A DNA stretch of 13,449 nt. It comes from DASSKW01 sp035690065. GTDB lineage: Bacteria; Pseudomonadota; Gammaproteobacteria; Natronospirales; REEB76. This document shows positions 6,562 to 13,449 of the stretch, one piece after another. A model generated the notes under the pieces. It had not been told where the DNA came from, did not search any database, and was given only the letters and a program-made list of their open reading frames with translations. Positions within the stretch are counted from its first letter, which is position 1. Every line of letters starts with the position of its first letter. The position numbers were made by a program, and so were the translations under genes. The stretch is taken from positions 1 through 13,449 of the forward strand of contig DASSKW010000114.1 of the NCBI GenBank assembly GCA_035690065.1, given 5' to 3'.

Positions 6562-7434
6562 TTAGAGATTCCCTGAGCTCGATTTTGGGGTTTCTTCCGG
6601 CTGAGTAGCCTCCGGCGGCCCCTCCACCAGAAAATCGTGCGGATTCACAGGGGTGCCATTCAGGCTCACGGTCCAGTGCAGATTGGGTCCGGTGGTACGG
6701 CCGGTGGCACCGATCGCGCCCACGACTTCACCGCGTTTAACATGCGTGCCTTTGTGCACGTCGATACGGCTCAGATGGCAATACACGCTATAGAGTCCCT
6801 GGCCGAGATCAATGGTGAGCGTGTTGCCGCAGAAATAATAATGGCCGACGTCCGCGACGATGCCGGACTCGGGCGCGCGCACCGGCGTGCCTTCTGCAGC
6901 ACCGATATCGATACCGCTGTGCGGGCTGCGCGGTTCGCCGTTGAGCACGCGTTTCAAACCGAAGCCGCTGGTCTGTGGCCCGGCCGCCGGCCAGATGAAA
7001 GCCAGACCGGGATCGCTGCGTGATTTCCAGGTATCGAGCACACGATGCAGATGCGCCTGTTCGCGTTCGATGCGTTTGAGTTCTGCCGGTGTCGGGTTCA
7101 CCAGATGCGGATTCTTGATGGTCAGATCCTGTTCCGGATAGTGCTTGTCCGCGACATGGAATTTGAGTTGCACCGGTTGTTCACTGCCGCTCGTTACATC
7201 CAGCGCCAGATCGCCCGGCTGTGTGGCGAGCGGGATGCCGGCGATGGCAAACCAATGTCCTGCGTCCTGCAACACCATGATGCGTTGATCGTTCATCTTC
7301 ACTACAGGAGCCGTCGTGCTATCCGGCAATTGCACTACCGCCACGCCACCCGGAACCTGATCGCCCTTGGGTAAATTAGACGCAAAGCCGATTATCGGAG
7401 TCAGCATCAACCACATCAAAAACATCCGTTTCAT
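6562..7434 (-). CDS. Secreted M23-family (LytM-like) metallopeptidase
   Basis: A 290-residue protein with a Sec signal peptide (about 1-19, MKRMFLMWLMLTPIIGFAS, no lipobox), so probably periplasmic. An N-terminal beta-rich region (25-105) and a short helix (about 115-138) precede the M23 domain (about 145-270). Zinc ligands are visible: His172 and Asp176 (SPHSGIDIG), and His253 in GPNLHW. His220 (YCHLS) is the usual catalytic His. The first residue of the HxH motif is Asn251, not His. M23 enzymes cut peptidoglycan cross-links or, when degenerate, activate amidases. The ATG at 7434 forms ATGA with the xseA stop, and GGAG (7443-7440, inside the end of xseA) sits 5 nt before it. Length and the C-terminal Pro/Glu/Ser-rich tail (272-290) look intact. 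It may be a peptidoglycan endopeptidase with altered chemistry; the target is unknown. Confidence 0.88.
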   Translation of the reverse strand: MKRMFLMWLMLTPIIGFASNLPKGDQVPGGVAVVQLPDSTTAPVVKMNDQRIMVLQDAGHWFAIAGIPLATQPGDLALDVTSGSEQPVQLKFHVADKHYPEQDLTIKNPHLVNPTPAELKRIEREQAHLHRVLDTWKSRSDPGLAFIWPAAGPQTSGFGLKRVLNGEPRSPHSGIDIGAAEGTPVRAPESGIVADVGHYYFCGNTLTIDLGQGLYSVYCHLSRIDVHKGTHVKRGEVVGAIGATGRTTGPNLHWTVSLNGTPVNPHDFLVEGPPEATQPEETPKSSSGNL

Positions 7435-8801
7435 TTTTTCTCCGGGTAATCCACTGAGTCGATGCGCGCCACGAAACTGCCGTCCGCGAGCCGGGTGCGG
7501 ATGCGCTGCTGTTCGCGTACCTGAGTCACCGAAGCGATGACCGTGCCAGCGTCGGCATCATTCACGATGGCATAACCGCGTTGCAGTGTCGCGAGCGGAC
7601 TCACTGTATCCAGGGAACGCATTGCCAGATTCAGGCGGTTATCGATCGCGCCGAGTTGCCGGCGGGTTGCGAAATCGAGCCGTTGCCGCAACGAGGTCAG
7701 CATACCACGCAACACCAGCAGTCGCCTGGCCGGGCTGTGCTGGTGCAGACCGGTCAGCAGTTCGCTGCCGCGACGACTGCGCTGCTGCAACAGCAGGCGC
7801 ATGCTGCCGCCGAGACGCGCTTCCAGTTCGTCAAGGCGCTGGGCCCGATCGCGCAGCAGGCGGGCTGGGTGCAGATGCTCAAGCCGTCCCACGCACCATT
7901 CGATCCGTTCGCGCCAGGCGGTTAGTACTCTGGCGTGTGTCTGCACGATCCGGTTGCGGACTTCGCTGAAAGTACGCAGCCATTCGCTGCTGTCCGGAGT
8001 TACAAGTTCAGCCGCACCGGTCGGCGTCGGTGCCCGCGCATCGGCCACGAAGTCGGCGATGGTGAAATCGATCTCGTGGCCGACGCCGCTGATCACCGGG
8101 ATAGGGCACGCATGGATGGCGCGCGCGACAACTTCCTCGTTGAAGGCCCACAAGTCTTCCAGCGAACCGCCGCCGCGACACAGGATCAGCACATCGCACT
8201 CGGCGCGTTCGGCGGCAGTGCGCAACATCGCGGCGATCTTCGCGCCAGCACCTTCGCCCTGCACCGGCACCGGATAGACGATTGCGCGGGCGAGGGGGTA
8301 ACGGCGCCGGATCACGCTCAGGATGTCGCGCACGGCAGCACCGGAAGCTGAAGTGATGATGCCGATGCTGCGCGGCATCGCCGGCAACGGTTTTTTGCTG
8401 GCGACATCGAACAGACCTTCTGCGGCGAGTTTCTTCTTCAATTCCTCGAATGCACGCTGCAAAGCGCCGTGGCCGGCGTCTTCCATGTGCTCGACGATCA
8501 ACTGGTAGTCGCCGCGCGGTTCGTAGAGGCTGACGCGCGCCCGTACCAGCACATGCTGGCCGTCTTTGGGAGCGAAGCGCAGCAGCCCGGCGCGGTTGCG
8601 GAACAGGGCGCAACGTACCTGGGCGGTCGAATCCTTGAGCGAGAAATAAAGATGTCCGGACGCCGGCCGCGCCAGGTTGGAGAGTTCTCCCTCCACCCAC
8701 AACAGCGGCAACCCGCCCTCCAGCAGGCCACGGGCGGCGCGGTTCAGCGCCGAGACGCTATAGACCTGGCGGGTGGGCGGGGAATCCGGGCTGCTTGCCA
8801 T
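7431..8801 (-). CDS. xseA: Exodeoxyribonuclease VII large subunit
   Basis: A 456-residue protein, the normal length for XseA. The N-terminal OB-fold (about 12-105) contains LWVEGELSNLARPASGHLYFSLKD and the stretch up to LYEPRGDYQLIVE. The catalytic domain starts near 135 with PRSIGIITSASGAAVRDIL; Asp159 corresponds to the essential Asp of the E. coli enzyme. CRGGGSLEDLWAFNEE (208-223) and GVGHEIDFTIADFVADARAPTPTGAAE (239-265) are diagnostic. The remainder (about 275-400) is the long helical XseB-binding region. With XseB it degrades single-stranded DNA from both ends in repair. The start at 8801 is fixed by an in-frame stop three codons upstream. It is divergent from guaB, as in E. coli, and shares the 116-bp intergenic promoter region. 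Its last codons overlap the M23 peptidase gene. Confidence 0.97.
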   Translation of the reverse strand: MASSPDSPPTRQVYSVSALNRAARGLLEGGLPLLWVEGELSNLARPASGHLYFSLKDSTAQVRCALFRNRAGLLRFAPKDGQHVLVRARVSLYEPRGDYQLIVEHMEDAGHGALQRAFEELKKKLAAEGLFDVASKKPLPAMPRSIGIITSASGAAVRDILSVIRRRYPLARAIVYPVPVQGEGAGAKIAAMLRTAAERAECDVLILCRGGGSLEDLWAFNEEVVARAIHACPIPVISGVGHEIDFTIADFVADARAPTPTGAAELVTPDSSEWLRTFSEVRNRIVQTHARVLTAWRERIEWCVGRLEHLHPARLLRDRAQRLDELEARLGGSMRLLLQQRSRRGSELLTGLHQHSPARRLLVLRGMLTSLRQRLDFATRRQLGAIDNRLNLAMRSLDTVSPLATLQRGYAIVNDADAGTVIASVTQVREQQRIRTRLADGSFVARIDSVDYPEKK

Positions 8802-8848
8802 GCGCCATCATAGTCAGCGGACCGCCATGAAGAAAGGCTATATTAAGG

Positions 8849-8897
8849 GCGGTTTTACCCGCATGGGGCAGAAAGATTATAATGAGCGGTTTAACCC
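8849..8897 (+). promoter_or_regulatory. 12-bp direct repeat bracketing the guaB core promoter (possible operator pair)
   Basis: GCGGTTTTACCC (8849-8860) and GCGGTTTAACCC (8886-8897) match at 11 of 12 positions and start 37 bp apart. The first covers the -35 region; the second covers the expected transcription start. The inner GGTTTAACC is nearly palindromic. Position and repetition suggest binding sites for a repressor, but no regulator is identified. Confidence 0.35.
8854..8883 (+). promoter_or_regulatory. guaB promoter with perfect -10
   Basis: A perfect TATAAT at 8878-8883 has a TTTACC -35-like hexamer at 8854-8859, giving an 18-bp spacer. Transcription would start near 8890, leaving a leader of about 28 nt before the guaB ATG. 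The -10 lies inside the palindrome ATTATAAT (8876-8883), so a -10 also reads toward xseA, though without a good -35. Confidence 0.7.
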
Positions 8898-8908
8898 CAC
8901 CTCAGCCG

Positions 8909-8912
8909 GGAG
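8909..8912 (+). promoter_or_regulatory. guaB ribosome binding site
   Basis: GGAG sits 5 nt before the ATG at 8918. It settles that start over an in-frame ATG at 8882, which would lie within the -10 box and before the likely transcription start. Confidence 0.75.
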
Positions 8913-8917
8913 CCGTC

Positions 8918-10384
8918 ATGCGCATCCTTCAGGAAGCCCTCACCTTCGACGATGTCCTGCTGGTGCCTGCGTTTTCCGACATCCTGCCCCGTGACGCGGA
9001 CCTCAAGACCCGGCTCACGCGCGACATCACGCTCAACATCCCGCTGGTCTCGGCCGCCATGGACACAGTGACCGAGGCACGCCTCGCGATCGCGATGGCG
9101 CAGGAAGGCGGCATCGGCATCGTGCACAAGAACATGACGCCGGAAGAGCAGGCGCAGCACGTGCGCAGCGTCAAGAAATTCGAGAGCGGCGTCATCAAGG
9201 ATCCGATCACGGTCACGCCCGATGCGACCGTCGGCGAGGTCCTCAAGTTGACCCGCGCGCATCAGATCTCCGGCGTGCCGGTGGTGGACGGTGAACGCCT
9301 GGTCGGCATCGTCACCAGTCGCGACCTGCGTTTCGAGACCCGCTTCGACGAACCCGTATCCCGGATCATGACCGGCAAGGACCGGCTGGTCACGGTGAAA
9401 GAGGGCGCTGAAAAAGATGAAGTGCTGGACAAGCTGCATCAGAACCGCATCGAGAAAGTGCTGGTGGTGAACGACAAGTTCCAGTTGCGCGGCATGATTA
9501 CCGTCAAGGATATCCAGAAAGCCAAGGATTATCCCAACGCCTGCAAGGACGAACACGGTCGCTTGCGCGTCGGTGCCGCGGTCGGTACCGGTGCGGATAC
9601 CGATGCGCGCGTGATCGCGCTGATGGAAGCGGGCGTGGACGTGGTGATCGTGGACACTTCGCACGGTCACAGCAAAGGCGTGCTGGATACGGTGCGGCGC
9701 CTCAAACAGAAACATCGTGAACTCGCGGTCATCGGCGGCAATATCGTGACCGCGGATGCCGCGCTGGCATTGGTGGAAGCGGGCGCGGACGGCGTCAAGG
9801 TCGGCATCGGCCCCGGTTCCATCTGCACCACGCGCATCGTCGCCGGTGTCGGCGTGCCGCAGATCAGCGCGGTCGCGAACGTCGCCGAAGCGCTGGCCAA
9901 GAAAGGCGTGCCGCTGATCGCTGACGGCGGCATCCGTTATTCGGGCGATGTCGCCAAGGCGCTGGCCGCCGGCGCGTACTCGGTGATGATCGGTGGGTTG
10001 TTCGCCGGCACCGAAGAAGCACCGGGCGAAGTCGAGTTGTACCAGGGCCGCTCTTATAAATCCTATCGCGGCATGGGTTCGCTGGGCGCGATGGCGCAGA
10101 AACAGGGCTCGGCAGACCGCTATTTCCAGGACGCGACCGACGAGATCGAGAAACTGGTACCGGAAGGCATCGAAGGCCGCGTACCTTATAAAGGCACCCT
10201 GCTCGCCATCATCCATCAGCTCATGGGTGGCGTGCGTTCCAGCATGGGTTACACCGGCTGCCGCAACATGGACGAGATGCGCACCAAGCCCGGCTTCGTC
10301 CGTATCACCGGCGCCGGCATGCGCGAGAGTCACGTGCACGATGTGGCGATTACCAAGGAAGCGCCTAACTACCGTACCGACTAA
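8918..10384 (+). CDS. guaB: Inosine-5'-monophosphate dehydrogenase
   Basis: A 488-residue enzyme, the same length as E. coli GuaB, that oxidises IMP to XMP with NAD+, the committed step to GMP. It is a TIM barrel interrupted by two CBS domains (about 93-150 and 154-205). Catalytic Cys303 lies in [17 protein letters not shown] (297-313). IMP-binding [10 protein letters not shown] (335-344), the flap motif [10 protein letters not shown] (383-392) and VPYKG (422-426) are intact. The N-terminal [10 protein letters not shown] is typical. The reading frame is open back to 8882, but promoter and Shine-Dalgarno positions fix the start at 8918. A hairpin follows 7 nt after the stop, and guaA starts 66 bp downstream. 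Purine-responsive control is likely from biology, and the direct repeat at the promoter is a candidate site. Confidence 0.98.
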   Translation: MRILQEALTFDDVLLVPAFSDILPRDADLKTRLTRDITLNIPLVSAAMDTVTEARLAIAMAQEGGIGIVHKNMTPEEQAQHVRSVKKFESGVIKDPITVTPDATVGEVLKLTRAHQISGVPVVDGERLVGIVTSRDLRFETRFDEPVSRIMTGKDRLVTVKEGAEKDEVLDKLHQNRIEKVLVVNDKFQLRGMITVKDIQKAKDYPNACKDEHGRLRVGAAVGTGADTDARVIALMEAGVDVVIVDTSHGHSKGVLDTVRRLKQKHRELAVIGGNIVTADAALALVEAGADGVKVGIGPGSICTTRIVAGVGVPQISAVANVAEALAKKGVPLIADGGIRYSGDVAKALAAGAYSVMIGGLFAGTEEAPGEVELYQGRSYKSYRGMGSLGAMAQKQGSADRYFQDATDEIEKLVPEGIEGRVPYKGTLLAIIHQLMGGVRSSMGYTGCRNMDEMRTKPGFVRITGAGMRESHVHDVAITKEAPNYRTD

Positions 10385-10391
10385 GCAGCAG

Positions 10392-10420
10392 GAAGGCCGC
10401 TCCGCGGCCTTCATTGTTTT
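10392..10420 (+). terminator. Terminator-like hairpin between guaB and guaA
   Basis: GAAGGCCGC (10392-10400), a 3-nt TCC loop and GCGGCCTTC (10404-10412) form a perfect 9-bp stem, followed by ATTGTTTT. This is a good intrinsic terminator shape with a somewhat interrupted T-tract. It lies 30 nt before the guaA ATG, so it may only partly stop guaB transcripts or protect their 3' ends. Confidence 0.7.
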
Positions 10421-10450
10421 GGGGAACAGATTTTTGCCGGAACTCACAGC

Positions 10451-12626
<2,176 letters not shown>

Positions 12627-12646
12627 GCCGAGCGGCCGCGATAGGG

Positions 12647-12660
12647 TAAAATCCCGCGCC
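12647..12660 (+). promoter_or_regulatory. Candidate tRNA promoter -10 with GC-rich discriminator
   Basis: TAAAAT (12647-12652) is followed directly by CCCGCGCC (12653-12660). A GC-rich discriminator is typical of stable-RNA promoters under stringent control. No good -35 is visible about 17 bp upstream, where the end of tadA lies. It would start transcription just before the first copy of the tRNA-Ser 5' end. Confidence 0.4.
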
Positions 12661-12662
12661 TT

Positions 12663-12697
12663 GCATGATCCAGTTTTCTGGAGAGGTACCGAAGCGG
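12663..12697 (+). pseudogene. Duplicated 5' end of tRNA-Ser (partial, non-functional copy)
   Basis: Bases 12672-12697 are identical over 26 bp to 12810-12835. They cover 8 nt of leader plus the acceptor 5' strand GGAGAGG and the first part of the D-arm of the downstream tRNA-Ser. A shared GCATGA just upstream (12663-12668 and 12802-12807) extends the similarity. After GAAGCGG the two copies diverge, and this copy has no anticodon arm, T-arm or CCA end of its own. It is a tRNA remnant or a duplicated end sequence. Confidence 0.75.
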
Positions 12698-12801
12698 GTG
12701 AAGCAGGTGCTTCTCAGCGAAATGCCTGTGGCATTTCGCTCCGGCTGAATGCCGAGCCAGGGAGGGCGAGGCTGATCGGCCTGCCAGGGATGGTTCTGTG
12801 A
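12698..12801 (+). other. Hairpin-rich spacer between the two tRNA-Ser 5' ends
   Basis: No reading frame of note. It holds a run of potential stems: GAAGC/GCTTC (12700-12713), a perfect 11-bp stem AGCGAAATGCC/GGCATTTCGCT with a TGT loop (12716-12740), CGGC/GCCG (12742-12754), and GGC-AGGC/GCCT-GCC with one bulged G (12765-12785). It could be part of a long structured tRNA leader or an unrecognised small RNA. I do not recognise a known RNA family; the SRP RNA core motif is absent. Confidence 0.4.
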
Positions 12802-12817
12802 GCATGAAGAGTTTTCT

Positions 12818-12909
12818 GGAGAGGTACCGAAGCGGTCACAACGGCACCGACTCGAAATCGGTTGGGGGCTAACCGCCCCACGTGGGTTCGAATCCCACCC
12901 TCTCCGCCA
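12818..12909 (+). tRNA. tRNA-Ser, anticodon CGA
   Basis: A full 92-nt class II tRNA. The acceptor stem is GGAGAGG (12818-12824) with CCTCTCC (12899-12905), discriminator G and encoded CCA (12907-12909). The anticodon stem ACCGA/TCGGT encloses loop CTCGAAA, giving anticodon CGA, which reads UCG serine codons. A long variable arm (around GGGGGC...GCCCC) fits serine. The T-arm is GTGGGTTCGAATCCCAC. The leader and 5' part duplicate a sequence about 138 bp upstream. Confidence 0.97.
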
Positions 12910-13000
12910 AATTTTGGGGCAGTTGCACGGAATGGCATCCAGGCGACTTTGTTAACAGCTGGAGTTATCCTCTCACCACAAAAATGCAAGAGCGGATATC

Positions 13001-13006
13001 AAGGGA
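13001..13006 (+). promoter_or_regulatory. Ribosome binding site of the Wzz-like gene
   Basis: AAGGGA lies 9 nt before ATG 13016 and favours that start over the in-frame ATGs at 13022 and 13076. The stretch 12910-13000 between the tRNA and this site shows no convincing promoter. Confidence 0.55.
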
Positions 13007-13015
13007 ACTATCTCA

Positions 13016-13449
13016 ATGAATATGGGTTCCGAACCTACCAGGAATTCCGGTCTGCAAACAGCGCAGAGCTCTTCCATGACTTCACCCGAGGGAAAGCCTC
13101 AACCAGTCTGGATGGAAGTGTATCCGTCCGATGACTCGACTGACTACGTGGAATTCGGTGCCATGCTATGGCGCCGTCGGCGACTGCTGGCATGGGTATT
13201 CGGCGTCCTGATGGCTCTGTTCATACTTCTTGCCATCTTCAAGAAGCCCAGTTACGACTACACGACCAGTATCCAACTCGGTGCCATGGTAGCGCAGGAC
13301 GGCACCATGGTCCCGCTGATGTCGCCGCAGACCGCCGCAGGATTGTTGCAGAGTAAGTACATACCCGATGCAATGTACCAATACGAAGCACAGCAACAAG
13401 TGGATTTGCGTACTCTGAAGATAGCTGCTGATGCAGATAGCGAAAGCAC
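13016..13449 (+). CDS. Wzz-like chain-length determinant protein (5' part only)
   Basis: 144 residues are visible and the frame is open to the window end. A cytoplasmic N-terminus of about 55 residues ends in YVEFGAMLWRRRRL, followed by a transmembrane helix (about 57-75, LLAWVFGVLMALFILLAIF). A periplasmic start KKPSYDYTTSIQLG then leads into MSPQTAAGLLQSKYIPDAMYQY. This is the layout of Wzz/polysaccharide co-polymerase N-terminal domains, which set the chain length of O-antigen, capsule or exopolysaccharide at the inner membrane. Whether it continues into a tyrosine-kinase-type co-polymerase cannot be seen. The N-terminal tail is Ser/Pro/Gln-rich. It probably begins a polysaccharide gene cluster beyond the right edge. 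Family assignment rests on topology and these short motifs. Confidence 0.7.
   Translation, partial: MNMGSEPTRNSGLQTAQSSSMTSPEGKPQPVWMEVYPSDDSTDYVEFGAMLWRRRRLLAWVFGVLMALFILLAIFKKPSYDYTTSIQLGAMVAQDGTMVPLMSPQTAAGLLQSKYIPDAMYQYEAQQQVDLRTLKIAADADSES

Noticed and set aside
8882..8917. Upstream in-frame extension of guaB (12 extra codons)
   Set aside because: The ATG at 8882 overlaps the perfect -10 box. The start at 8918 has GGAG 5 nt upstream and gives the standard 488 residues.
12663..12801. Signal recognition particle RNA or a second complete tRNA
   Set aside because: The SRP core motif is missing, and the upstream copy has no anticodon arm, T-arm or 3' acceptor strand of its own.
12714..12989. 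A 91-codon reverse frame containing GGEGGIRTHVGRL
   Set aside because: This is the antisense translation of the tRNA-Ser gene, a well-known false protein.
12862..13134. A 90-codon forward frame starting inside tRNA-Ser
   Set aside because: It begins within the tRNA, has no domain, and overlaps the Wzz-like gene in another frame.

Overview
The window looks like chromosomal DNA from a gammaproteobacterium of moderately high GC content. The main evidence is the order xseA (reverse) / guaB-guaA-tadA (forward), a linkage familiar from gammaproteobacteria. A Pseudomonas-type fimT-pilV-pilW minor-pilin cluster agrees with this, as do TTG starts and dispersed palindromic repeats of kinds common in environmental Proteobacteria. 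I cannot name the genus.

Layout from left to right. (1) 1-1632, reverse strand: three type IV pilus minor pilin genes, fimT, pilV and a pilW cut by the window edge, joined by ATGA stop/start overlaps. (2) 1725-4461, forward: an AidB-like acyl-CoA dehydrogenase followed 10 bp later by a membrane permease of the ArsB/citrate-transporter (ion transporter) superfamily. (3) 4529-6234, forward: a MetX-family O-acyltransferase coupled by an ATGA overlap to a cysteine dioxygenase, a small sulfur amino acid unit. (4) 6235-6561: no gene; two different inverted-repeat elements and one half-site. (5) 6562-8801, reverse: xseA (exonuclease VII large subunit) coupled by ATGA to a secreted M23-family peptidase. 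(6) 8802-12626, forward: a strong guaB promoter with a perfect TATAAT, guaB, a hairpin terminator-like site, guaA, a 60-bp palindrome and tadA. (7) 12627-12909: a tRNA-Ser(CGA) gene preceded by a second copy of its own 5' end and a hairpin-rich spacer. (8) 13016-13449: the start of a Wzz-like polysaccharide chain-length gene that runs off the right edge.

Functionally, most of the window is housekeeping: GMP synthesis from IMP (GuaB then GuaA), tRNA adenosine deamination (TadA), DNA repair (XseA) and pilus assembly. The less ordinary parts are the MetX-family/cysteine dioxygenase pair, the duplicated tRNA-Ser 5' end between a stringent-looking promoter and the real tRNA, a 12-bp direct repeat bracketing the guaB core promoter, a terminator-like hairpin between guaB and guaA, and the MITE-like repeats. 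I found no CRISPR array, toxin-antitoxin pair, transposase, integrase or recognisable defence system, and no clearly undescribed multi-gene system.
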